Origin: Pedobacter sp. MR2016-24
GTDB taxonomy: Bacteria > Bacteroidota > Bacteroidia > Sphingobacteriales > Sphingobacteriaceae
Direction: 5' to 3'
DNA length: 64,000 nt
NCBI RefSeq assembly: GCF_026239655.1
Contig: NZ_JAPIVO010000003.1
Span: 248,001-312,000 of the forward strand
Translations under genes and position numbers: made by a program
Shown here: positions 8,644-17,742 of the stretch, in pieces
Layout of the letters: the number at the start of each line of letters is the position of its first letter
Numbering within the stretch: position 1 is the stretch's first letter
Notes under the pieces: generated by a model
Seen by the model: only the letters and a program-made list of their open reading frames with translations
What the model was told of the DNA's origin: nothing
Databases searched by the model: none

Positions 8644-9762
8644 ATGGACAAAAAAATAAAATCTAAGAAGAAGAAGAAAAATTACGCTTTAGCAAAAGCC
8701 GGAGCCAGTCCGGGTTCCATTTATATTGATGAGAATGCGCTCCAACCGAAAATTAAACTTCACATCTACAATACAGATAGCTATGAGCTCAAATCATTAG
8801 ACAACATCAGTAATTTGCTCGAGAGAGTCAGTAATCATCATTTTAATTATTGGGTTGAGATTAAGGGATTTAGGTCTGCTCAGCTATTTGAAATATTGAA
8901 CAGGGACTTTCAGATTAACCGCCTTGTCCTGGAAGATATTACCCAGACCTATCAACGTCCGAAGATGGATGAATATGATAACTATGTATTTGCTGTCAGC
9001 AGAATGCTGTTTATGGACAGTGATAATCATCTCGAGAATACACAGCTATCATTTATATTGATGGAAAATATAGTCTTTACCTTTCAGGATACTTACCAGG
9101 ATTGTCTGCAGCCGGTGAGGACAAGACTAAAAGGAGGCAAGGGGAATATCAGGCTGCTCGGCAGTAGTTATATGATGTATGCGCTGATGGATATCATTGT
9201 TGATACTTACTTTGATATTTTAAGTAAATGGAGTGAAGATCTTGACCTGATAGAGGACAGGTTACTGGATAAGCCTGAAAAGTCAATTATGTTTGATACC
9301 CAGCTGATTAAACGTAACCTCATCAATATCAGACGTGTGGCCTGGCCCGAACGGGATAAATTGAATGATATGTTAAGAAGCGACAGTCTGCTCATTACAG
9401 AACAGACTAAACTTTATATCCGCGATGCCTATGACCATTGTATCCAGATCATTGATCTGGTGGAATCATTAAAAGAAATATCTGCCAGTAATATAGATAT
9501 GTACTTATCCATCATGAGCAACAGGATGAACGAAATCATGAAAGTGCTCACGATTATTTCCTCTATATTTATACCACTTACTTTCATTGCCGGTATTTAC
9601 GGAATGAATTTCGCCAAACAGGATCCTATCACCGGAAAATTGATGCCAGATAATATGCCCGAGTTATATCAGGCGCATGGTTATTTATATACCATGATCA
9701 TTATGTTTATCATTGCCCTTGTCCAAATGGTCTATTTTTGGAGAAAAGGTTGGTTTAAGTAG
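8644..9762 (+). CDS. corA: CorA magnesium/cobalt channel
   Basis: This 372-residue CorA protein forms a pentameric Mg2+ (and Co2+) channel in the inner membrane. A lysine-rich start (KKIKSKKKKKN) precedes the large cytoplasmic funnel domain. The two C-terminal helices carry the diagnostic YGMNF pore signature near residue 320, and the tail ends in basic residues. I start it at the ATG at 8644. A GTG at 8629 overlaps the last base of the wbqC stop codon and would add five residues. mgtE follows at 44 bases, placing two unrelated Mg2+ importers together. Confidence 0.93.
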   Translation: MDKKIKSKKKKKNYALAKAGASPGSIYIDENALQPKIKLHIYNTDSYELKSLDNISNLLERVSNHHFNYWVEIKGFRSAQLFEILNRDFQINRLVLEDITQTYQRPKMDEYDNYVFAVSRMLFMDSDNHLENTQLSFILMENIVFTFQDTYQDCLQPVRTRLKGGKGNIRLLGSSYMMYALMDIIVDTYFDILSKWSEDLDLIEDRLLDKPEKSIMFDTQLIKRNLINIRRVAWPERDKLNDMLRSDSLLITEQTKLYIRDAYDHCIQIIDLVESLKEISASNIDMYLSIMSNRMNEIMKVLTIISSIFIPLTFIAGIYGMNFAKQDPITGKLMPDNMPELYQAHGYLYTMIIMFIIALVQMVYFWRKGWFK

Positions 9763-9791
9763 ATTTTACGGGGTAAAAAGCAAAATATGCT

Positions 9792-9799
9792 TACCTTTA
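9792..9799 (+). promoter_or_regulatory. Possible -7 box of mgtE
   Basis: TACCTTTA matches TAnnTTTG at seven of eight positions and ends seven bases before the mgtE ATG. It suggests that mgtE has its own promoter with almost no leader, separate from corA. Confidence 0.4.
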
Positions 9800-9806
9800 G
9801 CGTAAC

Positions 9807-11156
9807 ATGCAATCCTACGAACTTGACAAATCAGACGTTTCCAAAATTAAATCAGCGCTCAACAGCAGTGATATTCAGTTAGCTCTTATACTGGATGAAT
9901 ACCATGCGTCGGAAATTGCTATATTATTTGAAAGTCTGACTAAAGAAGACAGACAGCGGATTATCAATTTGCTTCCTGTCGAAATCGCATCTGAAATTAT
10001 TTCGGAGATGCATGAGGAGGCACACCCCGAAGAACTGCTCTTGCAGCTACATCCCGATAAACGTACAGAAATTGTAGAAGAGCTCGACTATGATGATGCT
10101 ACTGATATTATCTCACAGCTGGATGAGCATGAGCAGAAGGAAATTTTAAGTGACCTGAGTGAAGATGATGCATCCAGCATCAGAAATCTTCTCCGCTACG
10201 ATGAGGACACGGCGGGTGGTCTGATGAATACTGAGTTTATCAGGATACATTTACATCTGACAAAAAAAGATGCTATCGATGAAATCATCAGGCAGAGTGA
10301 GGAGATTGAAGAGTTCTATACTATCTTCGTTATAGACGACCATAACGTTTTTCACGGAATCGTCTCTTTAAAAGATATTATCAAGGCTAAGGGAAATGTT
10401 CAGATTACTGAACTGGTAAAAACAGATGTAGCCTGGGTAAGTCCGAACACTGATCAGGAAGAAGTAGCAAGACTAATTTCTCAGTATAATATTACCAGTA
10501 TTCCTGTTCTCGACGAGAATATGAAATTGCTGGGCAGGGTTACCTTTGATGATGTGATCGATGTGCTGGAAGACGAAAATACGGAAGATATTTTAAAAAT
10601 TTCCGGCGTATCTGAGGATGAAGAACTTAGTGGTAACTGGATTGAAGCGGTAAAGTCGAGGTTGCCATGGCTTATCCTTAATCTGGGTACAGCTTTTCTG
10701 GCCTCTGCGGTAGTGAGGTACTACGAACCTACTATGCATAAAATTGTAGTACTTTCTGCTTATATGGTCATTATTGCCGGGATGGGCGGGAATGCGGCGA
10801 CGCAGGCATTGGCAGTAACCGTACGTCGTATCTCTTTGTACGACCTTACAGATAATCAGGCATACAGAACTGTACTGAAAGAATTCACCGTTGGATTGAT
10901 TAACGGAGCTGTTACAGGGTTAATTGTGCTGATCTTTTCGATATTTTTTGATAAAAACTTAATGCTTGGAGTTGTCATTTTTCTTGCAATGACAGGAAAT
11001 CTGCTGATAGCGGGGATAACAGGAGCAGGGATACCATTGATTTTAAAACGGGTGGGGATTGATCCGGCGATTGCTTCGTCTATCATTATTACGACGTTCA
11101 CGGATGTTTTCGGTTTCCTCTTTTTACTGGGACTGGCGAGTAAACTCTTGTTGTAG
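9807..11156 (+). CDS. mgtE: MgtE magnesium transporter
   Basis: This 449-residue protein has the full MgtE architecture: a superhelical N domain (residues about 20-130), two CBS domains (about 135-255), a connecting helix and five membrane helices from about 280. The Mg2+-sensing N and CBS domains close the homodimeric channel when cytoplasmic Mg2+ is high. The pore-helix element GMGGNAATQALAV near residue 325 is the family signature. It follows corA on the same strand. The 44-base gap contains a -7-like box, so transcription may be partly independent. Confidence 0.95.
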   Translation: MQSYELDKSDVSKIKSALNSSDIQLALILDEYHASEIAILFESLTKEDRQRIINLLPVEIASEIISEMHEEAHPEELLLQLHPDKRTEIVEELDYDDATDIISQLDEHEQKEILSDLSEDDASSIRNLLRYDEDTAGGLMNTEFIRIHLHLTKKDAIDEIIRQSEEIEEFYTIFVIDDHNVFHGIVSLKDIIKAKGNVQITELVKTDVAWVSPNTDQEEVARLISQYNITSIPVLDENMKLLGRVTFDDVIDVLEDENTEDILKISGVSEDEELSGNWIEAVKSRLPWLILNLGTAFLASAVVRYYEPTMHKIVVLSAYMVIIAGMGGNAATQALAVTVRRISLYDLTDNQAYRTVLKEFTVGLINGAVTGLIVLIFSIFFDKNLMLGVVIFLAMTGNLLIAGITGAGIPLILKRVGIDPAIASSIIITTFTDVFGFLFLLGLASKLLL

Positions 11157-11172
11157 TGCTTGTCTGTATTCA

Positions 11173-11215
11173 TTAACAAAGAAGGCTTCTGAAAATCAGA
11201 AGCCTTCTTTGTTAA
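11173..11215. terminator. Bidirectional terminator between mgtE and ohr
   Basis: A 20-bp perfect inverted repeat (11173-11192 and 11196-11215) with a three-base loop lies between the convergent genes mgtE and ohr. A-rich and T-rich runs sit at the stem base on both strands, so it can serve either direction. Confidence 0.9.
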
Positions 11216-11225
11216 AATAGTTTTT

Positions 11226-11636
11226 TTATATCGCGGTTACTCTAACTTCAATATTACCCCGGGTAGCTTTAGAATAAGGACAGGCTTTGTGTGCCTTATC
11301 TGCCATTACCTGCGCTTCTTCCTGACTTATTCCAGGAATATGGACATCCAGTTCAGCAGATAATACATAAGCGTTACCATCCTGGTTAAAGGACACCTGA
11401 ACGTCTACTGTTGCTTCACTCGTATCTACACCAGCAGTTTTACCTACAGATCCCAATGCACCTAAATAACAAGGTCCCCATGCTGCTGCAAATAATTGCT
11501 CAGGATTTGTACCGCCACCCTGACCACCCATTTCCTTAGGGGTTCTGATATCAAATTCAATAGTATTATCACTCGACTTAATATGTCCGTCACGACCTCC
11601 TTTTGCTGTAACTACAGCTGTATATAGCTTTTCCAT
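11226..11636 (-). CDS. ohr: Organic hydroperoxide resistance protein (Ohr/OsmC family)
   Basis: This 136-residue Ohr-like thiol peroxidase would reduce organic hydroperoxides using two reactive cysteines. Cys56 lies in FAAAWGPCYLGAL and Cys119 in KACPYSKATRGN. Ohr proteins usually read FAAGYAACF at the first site, so Trp-Gly-Pro before the peroxidatic cysteine is a small departure. The N-terminal YTAVVTAKGGRDGHIKSSD and the DVHIPG segment are typical of Ohr. No OhrR/MarR regulator is adjacent. It sits downstream of the FUSC gene on the same strand with a 45-base gap. Confidence 0.88.
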   Translation of the reverse strand: MEKLYTAVVTAKGGRDGHIKSSDNTIEFDIRTPKEMGGQGGGTNPEQLFAAAWGPCYLGALGSVGKTAGVDTSEATVDVQVSFNQDGNAYVLSAELDVHIPGISQEEAQVMADKAHKACPYSKATRGNIEVRVTAI

Positions 11637-11681
11637 TATAATTTTATTATATCAGTACAACACAAAAAACCGCTTAAAGTT

Positions 11682-13838
11682 TTACAATTTAATCTTCTCA
11701 CACAGTTTGAAGATGTCATAGGCCACCTTTTGGATCAAGTCAAATTGCTCGATGATGAGGAGTTCATCGGAATTGAGCTGCCTGTTGTTATCCGCACTTT
11801 TAATCAGCGGAACATTACTGATTTCCCCATTATTTTTAACCAGGTACTGCGAGGATAAATTAAGGAGATAGATGGTATTGTTCATCACCGGCTTTAAATC
11901 TTCCAGATTGGAAACCACGAATGAGTGTTCTTTGTTGTAAAGTGATAAGGTGGCTATGTAGGATGATAACAAGTGATTTAACGCAGTAAACTGATGCATC
12001 TCCTTCATCAGTACCTGTTTGCTTTTTGGTTCTGAGAACATTCTCGTAAATAGGGAAGCCAGGTTAGCCGAAGAAACATATACTTCTTTTCTTGCCAGTT
12101 TATAACTGGTCATATCGTACTCTTTATTAAAATAAAGAAAAGTTACCTGTTCAAAATAGGCTACGTTAGCAGCCAGTGTTTTTAACATCGCATCCTTCAG
12201 GTTCTGGTGTTCCCAGTTAGGAAACAAAGTGTAACTTCCCAGCAACGCAATACCAGATCCAATAAGCGTATCGTAAATCCTTTCACGTGCCACGGACAAA
12301 CTTCCCATTCCCAGAAAGTCGAATAACACCAGGATATATGGTGTCATAAATAGTACGCTTACTACATAATTTTTACGCTGAAAGCTATAGGCTCCGATCA
12401 TGCAAAAAAGCAGAATTGCAAATAAGGTATGTCTGTCCTGAATATATACCAGTATTCCCATCCCGATAAAAGCACCAATTACTGTTCCTATCAAACGCTG
12501 GTAATTTCGCTCTTTAGTTAAACTAAAGCCTGGTTTCGATATAACCAATACGGTCAGCAAGATCCAGTAGCTATGTGAAGAATCCATAATTCTTGCCACA
12601 AGAAATCCAATCAGCATCACTATAGACACTCTCAGCGAATGCCTGAAAGTTGATGAGCTGAAAGTGAGGTTATCGAAAAATAGCTTTTTATCAACGCTTT
12701 GTCTGGTAATGAAACGCTCTGTATCAATAGTTCTATTTTTCAGGTTCTTTTTTTCTTTTTTATTGAAATATCCGTTGATGGTTTTAACACGTGAAAGAAT
12801 ATTTTCGATATTAACCTCGATATTTTTCAAGGCAATGATACCCAGCGTATTATATTTTCCATCGGTATTATCCTTTTCCAGCGCTAAAATTTCCTTTTTA
12901 AGGCGGTCTACATCCTCAATCAAATAAGTCGGTGGGCGAGGGGTCCATCCTGTTTTTAAAGCGAAGGCAATCTCATCCAGTTCAGTTGCAATCCTGTTGA
13001 TCACCAGTTCGTATCGAGATAATATGCCTACACTATCAAACTGATCATGAAGATGCTGATAATTATAATATGTAGACATTACCTGTTCATAAAGATCAAC
13101 CATATCTACAAATACCAATAATAAAAATCTGCCTTCCGGCGTAGATTCCCTTACAATTTCCCGTGTTCTGAATAACAGTTCACGCACAGCATCCTGCTTT
13201 TCATGCACCTGAACCTGCAGTTGCAGCAGTTCAGCATAATTATCATCATAGTTTACATTCTGGTGGTAAAATTTAGCTTTCGACCTTAAAAATTCACTCA
13301 CTTCATGTACAGATTCGCTTAGCGTTTGCTGCACGATACGGTATGGTCTCAATGTATAGAAGAAAAAGCTGAGAAAAGCGTACCAGATACTGCCAATAAA
13401 AATCAGTCCCGAATAAATCAACACGTCATTCCAGGGCCTTATATCATCTATACTCAATACCATTACCAGCAAGGTTGCTGTTCCGATAGCTGCGGCGCGG
13501 GTACCATAGAGAAATAGCATAGAAAATAAAAAACTGCAGATGACGAGAAGAATCCCTACAAAATACTGGCTTTTATTAGTTAAGCCGACTACTACTGAAA
13601 GAACTGTGATGAGTGCTGTAGTTAACAGCATCGCATTTCTACGGTGCACAGCAGGGCCTGGTGTATCCACAACACTCACACATAATGCGCCAAGTGAAAG
13701 CGTCATGCCGAACTTCAGCAATCCGAATTGCGCTAAAATCAAAGAAGGAAACAAAACACCAACCGTTATACGTAATCCGTCTGCAAAGTAAGTGCTTAAT
13801 AAAAAATCCTGAATGCTTCTGATCGGGCGGTTTAACAT
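11682..13838 (-). CDS. FUSC-family (YccS/YhfK-like) membrane protein
   Basis: This 718-residue inner-membrane protein has the FUSC layout: an N-terminal bundle of about six helices (residues 20-165), a large cytoplasmic helical region (170-390), a second bundle of about six helices (400-530) and a cytoplasmic C-terminal domain. The second bundle contains DSSHSYWILLTVLVISKPGFS and the RLIGTVIGAFIG loop, which is conserved in fusaric-acid-resistance and aromatic-acid efflux proteins. It may export aromatic acids or other compounds, but the substrate is unknown. No membrane-fusion partner (AaeA-like) is adjacent, so the single-component YccS type fits better. Confidence 0.85.
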   Translation of the reverse strand: MLNRPIRSIQDFLLSTYFADGLRITVGVLFPSLILAQFGLLKFGMTLSLGALCVSVVDTPGPAVHRRNAMLLTTALITVLSVVVGLTNKSQYFVGILLVICSFLFSMLFLYGTRAAAIGTATLLVMVLSIDDIRPWNDVLIYSGLIFIGSIWYAFLSFFFYTLRPYRIVQQTLSESVHEVSEFLRSKAKFYHQNVNYDDNYAELLQLQVQVHEKQDAVRELLFRTREIVRESTPEGRFLLLVFVDMVDLYEQVMSTYYNYQHLHDQFDSVGILSRYELVINRIATELDEIAFALKTGWTPRPPTYLIEDVDRLKKEILALEKDNTDGKYNTLGIIALKNIEVNIENILSRVKTINGYFNKKEKKNLKNRTIDTERFITRQSVDKKLFFDNLTFSSSTFRHSLRVSIVMLIGFLVARIMDSSHSYWILLTVLVISKPGFSLTKERNYQRLIGTVIGAFIGMGILVYIQDRHTLFAILLFCMIGAYSFQRKNYVVSVLFMTPYILVLFDFLGMGSLSVARERIYDTLIGSGIALLGSYTLFPNWEHQNLKDAMLKTLAANVAYFEQVTFLYFNKEYDMTSYKLARKEVYVSSANLASLFTRMFSEPKSKQVLMKEMHQFTALNHLLSSYIATLSLYNKEHSFVVSNLEDLKPVMNNTIYLLNLSSQYLVKNNGEISNVPLIKSADNNRQLNSDELLIIEQFDLIQKVAYDIFKLCEKIKL

Positions 13839-13951
13839 GTATAATTTATTTTCATTCGTATCGACAACAGATCTTTCTTTGCCATAACAATAATCTGACC
13901 GGAAATCTAAGTATTCATTGAATTTATGCAGGAAATATCAGCGATAAACCA

Positions 13952-15166
13952 TCAGGAATGATATTTTTTCAAACTGGCAGAACAGACAAATATACCTGCT
14001 ACCGTTAAGCCTGCTGCAAGCAAATAAGGGGCAGCCGGAAAGTAAATGCCATGATTTTTATCCGTAAACCAGGCAAATAGATTAGTCATTACTAAAGGAC
14101 CTATAATGGCAGCAGCGCTCATCAGGCCTGCGATTACACCCTGAATTTCTCCCTGTGAATTTGCTTCGACATTATTTGAAATGATCCCCTGCATTGCCGG
14201 GCCAAATATGCCGGCGAGTCCGTATGGCAGCATAAATACAAACATCATCCAGCCCTCAGAAGCGAAGGCAAAAAGCAGGAAACCGATTACATATAAAACC
14301 AGTCCATAGTAAACTGCTTTGACCTGACCGATTTTAGGAATAATTACTCTGATCAGACCTCCCTGAACGATTCCCACAACGATGCCGACAAAACTAAGTG
14401 AATAACCTACCCATGCTTCACTCCAACGAAACTTTTCCATCGTATAATAGGTCCAGGTGGATTGTACAGCATGGCTTGCAATGTATAAAAGCAGCATCGT
14501 AGAAAGTAAGCCAATCAAGGCCGGGAATTTTCTGATGCGCAGGAGGGAGCCTACCGGATTGGCGCGCTTCCATTCAAAAGAGCGCCTGTTTTCTTTGGCC
14601 AGAGACTCGGGTAAAATGAAATAACCATATAACCAGTTCAGCAATGCCAGGCCTGCAGAAATTATAAATGGAATCCTTAATCCATAATGGCTAAATAAAC
14701 CGCCAATGACCGGGCCTACAATAAAGCCAATGCCAAATGCTGCACCGACCAAACCAAAGTTCTGAGCGCGTTTTTCAGGCTCGCTCACGTCAGCAATATA
14801 TGCCTGTGCGGTTGTGAAACTTGCACCTGTAACTCCTGCAACAATACGGCCTATAAACAACCAGAAAATACTTGGCGCAAAAGCCAGAAATATATAATCG
14901 ACACCAAGTCCGAATAGAGATGCTAATAGAACCGGTCTGCGACCAAATTTATCACTCAGTCCGCCGAGCACCGGTGCACTGATAAACTGCATTACAGAAT
15001 ATGAAATCGTTAACCAGCCACCGTAAACTGCGGCCAAACTTAAACCGCCACCTGTAAGTTCCTCAATTAATTTTGGGAGAACCGGAATGATAATACCAAA
15101 GCCTGTAAAATCTATTAAAAGTGTGATGAAGATAAAACCGATTGCGGATTTTTTCTGAGAAGCCAT
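13952..15166 (-). CDS. TetA-like MFS efflux transporter
   Basis: This 404-residue, 12-helix MFS protein belongs to the TCR/Tet group. It shows [18 protein letters not shown] near residue 18, the loop 2-3 motif [14 protein letters not shown] near 83, and the antiporter element [18 protein letters not shown] near 130 (motif C region). Such chromosomal proteins in Bacteroidota are usually annotated as TCR/Tet family pumps, and their link to tetracycline resistance is often untested. No TetR regulator is adjacent. The 237-base gap upstream holds an AT-rich dyad (15326-15345). Confidence 0.85.
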   Translation of the reverse strand: MASQKKSAIGFIFITLLIDFTGFGIIIPVLPKLIEELTGGGLSLAAVYGGWLTISYSVMQFISAPVLGGLSDKFGRRPVLLASLFGLGVDYIFLAFAPSIFWLFIGRIVAGVTGASFTTAQAYIADVSEPEKRAQNFGLVGAAFGIGFIVGPVIGGLFSHYGLRIPFIISAGLALLNWLYGYFILPESLAKENRRSFEWKRANPVGSLLRIRKFPALIGLLSTMLLLYIASHAVQSTWTYYTMEKFRWSEAWVGYSLSFVGIVVGIVQGGLIRVIIPKIGQVKAVYYGLVLYVIGFLLFAFASEGWMMFVFMLPYGLAGIFGPAMQGIISNNVEANSQGEIQGVIAGLMSAAAIIGPLVMTNLFAWFTDKNHGIYFPAAPYLLAAGLTVAGIFVCSASLKKYHS

Positions 15167-15325
15167 AATTATATTTGATAAGTAAATCTAACTTTATTTT
15201 CACTAATCAAAAAGCATATCTGCTATTAAATCATATTAATATAATTAGCAACAACGGCTTCGATCCATTATGATGAAACACCTGGTAGTATGATTTGAAG
15301 GTCTATAAAGATAAATAAATAATAC

Positions 15326-15345
15326 AACATAATTAATATTATGTT
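15326..15345. repeat. AT-rich inverted repeat
   Basis: AACATAAT, a four-base spacer and ATTATGTT form a perfect 8-bp dyad in the 237-base gap between the MFS gene and the TPR gene. It lies about 160 bases upstream of the MFS start. It could be an operator, but in AT-rich DNA it may be chance. The same gap has two copies of TTCTTTGG 14 bases apart (15368 and 15382). Confidence 0.3.
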
Positions 15346-15403
15346 AAGTACGTTATTGTATACCCTCTTCTTTGGAGGTTATTCTTTGGTTTTTCCCTAT
15401 GTA

Positions 15404-16552
15404 CTAAAATTCGTCCAGCTGAGCTTTAAATTCCTGAACTTTATCAAATCTGTTTTTCCTGGTATAGATTTCTATTAAAAGATTGATGGTTGCCTTATCC
15501 TTCGGTTTTACCTGGTGTGCCTGTAATAATATGATTTCAGCACGGTTTAAAGATGATGAGAATTTGGCTGCATCACGTGCATCTGCATTCAAGGCCTGAT
15601 TACCAAGATTTACGTATACTAATCCCAGCTGATATAATGCATCAAAATAATTCTTGTCAAGCGTAAGCGATTTGTTATAAGCTAGTTCTGCGGTACCCAG
15701 ATTCGCGTTTTGCTGGTGCAGATAACCGTACAAATAATACAGCAACTTACTTCTGGTATCTACTTTCAGTGTGCTCTCAATAATTTGTCTAGCTTCCGTA
15801 TACTTTCCGTTATCTAGCAACATATTGATATAATCATTGTTTAACATGGTATTATAGGGATTTAACGCAATACCCTCCTGTACAATCTTCAGTGCTGCTT
15901 CTTTATCCAGTTTACCTACATAAATATTTTCCATACGTTGAAAGATCACAGGATTTCTGGCTCCGTTCTCCTTTGCACGTTTATAATAAGTCAAAGCTTC
16001 ATCATCTCTTTTCAGACCTTGTGCACTTAAAGCTGTGTTGATAGCTAATGTGGTATCTTTTGGAAAAAAATCACTAACCTGTTTCAAATAATTATAGGCT
16101 GCTTCAAAATCTTTAGCTTCATATGCAGAATTTCCCTTCTGCTGTTTTTTAATATTTATATTATAATTAGAAGCTGCAATTAAACCTGAGTTGTCTTCAA
16201 ATTTATCAAATCTTTTTGCTGAGTCTATCGCATTTAATGCAAGGTCAAAATACTTATCAGCATTAGATTCATTTGGATCCATAATCGCTATATAAGAACT
16301 TAAGTATGATTTGATAGCCCATGTTTCCGGCCATTTTCTGGTCTTTTTATCCTTTTCTGCAGATTCGCTGGCTTTGATCCCCTCTCCCAGAATTGCCATC
16401 TGCGTGTTTTGATCTTTTTTATTTGCAATGGCCATCTGAAGTTTACCGACGCTATTTCGGGCAATCTGCAATTGTGTGATTTGCGAATAAGCAGACTGTA
16501 CGTTCATGATTACACAAAGAGCAGCGGGCAAAATATATTTCTTATCTATCAT
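15404..16552 (-). CDS. Secreted tetratricopeptide-repeat protein
   Basis: This 382-residue protein has a signal peptide (MIDKKYILPAALCVIMNVQS up to about residue 24) and then an N-terminal helical region and about five TPR units from residue 140 to the end. TPRs mediate protein contacts, and the protein should act in the periplasm. It resembles the neighbouring 16639-17721 protein in length, signal peptide, N-terminal WPETWAIKSY/MPEAWSYRAL-type segment and TPR order, so the two look like old tandem duplicates. A terminator separates them, and this gene has its own -7 box at 16576-16583. Function unknown. Confidence 0.85.
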   Translation of the reverse strand: MIDKKYILPAALCVIMNVQSAYSQITQLQIARNSVGKLQMAIANKKDQNTQMAILGEGIKASESAEKDKKTRKWPETWAIKSYLSSYIAIMDPNESNADKYFDLALNAIDSAKRFDKFEDNSGLIAASNYNINIKKQQKGNSAYEAKDFEAAYNYLKQVSDFFPKDTTLAINTALSAQGLKRDDEALTYYKRAKENGARNPVIFQRMENIYVGKLDKEAALKIVQEGIALNPYNTMLNNDYINMLLDNGKYTEARQIIESTLKVDTRSKLLYYLYGYLHQQNANLGTAELAYNKSLTLDKNYFDALYQLGLVYVNLGNQALNADARDAAKFSSSLNRAEIILLQAHQVKPKDKATINLLIEIYTRKNRFDKVQEFKAQLDEF

Positions 16553-16575
16553 ATTTCAGAGGTTAGGCTTTGGTA

Positions 16576-16583
16576 CAAATTTA
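16576..16583 (-). promoter_or_regulatory. -7 promoter box of the 15404-16552 TPR gene
   Basis: The minus strand reads TAAATTTG, an exact TAnnTTTG match, 23 bases before the ATG at 16552. It lies immediately beyond the U-tract of the terminator that ends the gyrA-TPR transcript. Confidence 0.55.
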
Positions 16584-16591
16584 TACAAAAA

Positions 16592-16619
16592 AAAAGAGGG
16601 ATAAAAATATCCCTCTTTT
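16592..16619 (-). terminator. Terminator after the gyrA-TPR unit
   Basis: A 12-bp perfect stem (16592-16603 and 16608-16619) with a four-base loop is followed on the minus strand by a long T run (16577-16591 region is A-rich on the plus strand). It lies 19 bases after the stop codon of the 16639-17721 gene. Confidence 0.88.
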
Positions 16620-16638
16620 AATATCATGATATTAAAGA

Positions 16639-17721
16639 TTATTGTTTAGCAGCATCAAGCAATTTTTTTGTTGCTTCATAATTTACCTTATCATCCTTAA
16701 ATGCATAGATAATCTTTAGATTTTCCAATGCCGAAGTCATTTTGGGATCTAACTCATATGCTTTTTTGTAATATGGTAATGCCTGATCAATAAATCCGGT
16801 CATTTTTGTTGTTATGGCATCAAATTCCTTTTTCTTTTTAGCATCAATTGCATTTCTTTTACCCTGCAAGTCCAGCGCCTGTTTGTAGTAGGTATCTCCC
16901 ATTGCATACTGGTAAGCAGCATTTTTGCCATCTTTAGCAATTAGTTTAGCCAATAATTCCTGAGATTTCGCGATGTTTCCTTTTTTAATATAAAGGTCAG
17001 TCTGCATTCCCACGAAATATGGATTTTCAGGATATTTAGCAATTGCTTCTTCCAGTAAAGCAGTACCAGCAACTGTGTCTTTAACTTTTTCAAAAGTTGT
17101 AGAGATCACCTCACTGTATAATGATTCACCATCTTTATAACCTAACTGAATAGCAGATTTGAAATTTCTAACCATTTCAGGATAGTTCTCAATTTGTTTT
17201 GCCGTAACACCAGCATTTACAAAATTTGCTGTATCTGTAGGGTTTTTAGCAGTTACCTGATTGAAAAACTCTAAAGCAGATTTATAATCCTTTTTATTGT
17301 AAGCAAAGATAGCTCTGTTTCTGGCTGCATTTGATAATGTCAGTTCTGCTTCAGAGATATTCTCTTTTTCAGCCCCTTTAGTATCCAATTCTTTAGCTTT
17401 AACAATTGCTTCTTCAGCAATTTTGTCATTAGCTAATGCATTCTGAACATTCAGCGAATCTACAAATGAAATCCTGGAAGCAAATAGTGCTCTGTAAGAC
17501 CATGCTTCAGGCATAGTTTTAGACTTTTCGTTGGCAATAGCATTATCAGTATTTTTCAATCCTTCTGCTAGAGTTTTTAAAGTCGTTTCTAATGGCTGGG
17601 TTTGAGCGCCTGCAAATTTAGCAAGAGCCCAAGCATTCTTCGCTTTGGAAACCTCACCCTTTTGAGCGTTAGCATAGGTGGCAGCACCTAATAATAACAT
17701 ACTTAAAAGTACTTTTTTCAT
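16639..17721 (-). CDS. Secreted tetratricopeptide-repeat protein downstream of gyrA
   Basis: This 360-residue protein has a clear signal peptide (MKKVLLSMLLLGAATYANAQ, cleavage near residue 20) and TPR-like helical repeats from about residue 125. These include NRAIFAYNKKDYKSALEFF and the C-terminal ALPYYKKAYELDPKMTSAL units. It starts 21 bases after the gyrA stop codon, so it is co-transcribed with gyrA. A TPR-protein gene in this place recurs in Bacteroidota as I recall, but I know of no shown functional tie. It ends at a strong terminator. Function unknown. Confidence 0.87.
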   Translation of the reverse strand: MKKVLLSMLLLGAATYANAQKGEVSKAKNAWALAKFAGAQTQPLETTLKTLAEGLKNTDNAIANEKSKTMPEAWSYRALFASRISFVDSLNVQNALANDKIAEEAIVKAKELDTKGAEKENISEAELTLSNAARNRAIFAYNKKDYKSALEFFNQVTAKNPTDTANFVNAGVTAKQIENYPEMVRNFKSAIQLGYKDGESLYSEVISTTFEKVKDTVAGTALLEEAIAKYPENPYFVGMQTDLYIKKGNIAKSQELLAKLIAKDGKNAAYQYAMGDTYYKQALDLQGKRNAIDAKKKKEFDAITTKMTGFIDQALPYYKKAYELDPKMTSALENLKIIYAFKDDKVNYEATKKLLDAAKQ

Positions 17722-17742
17722 ATTGATTTTTGTTTACTTATA

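Noticed and set aside
13952..15166. Acquired tetracycline-resistance determinant
   Set aside because: The protein is only TetA-like; there is no TetR, no mobile element and no compositional shift, so a chromosomal pump is more likely.
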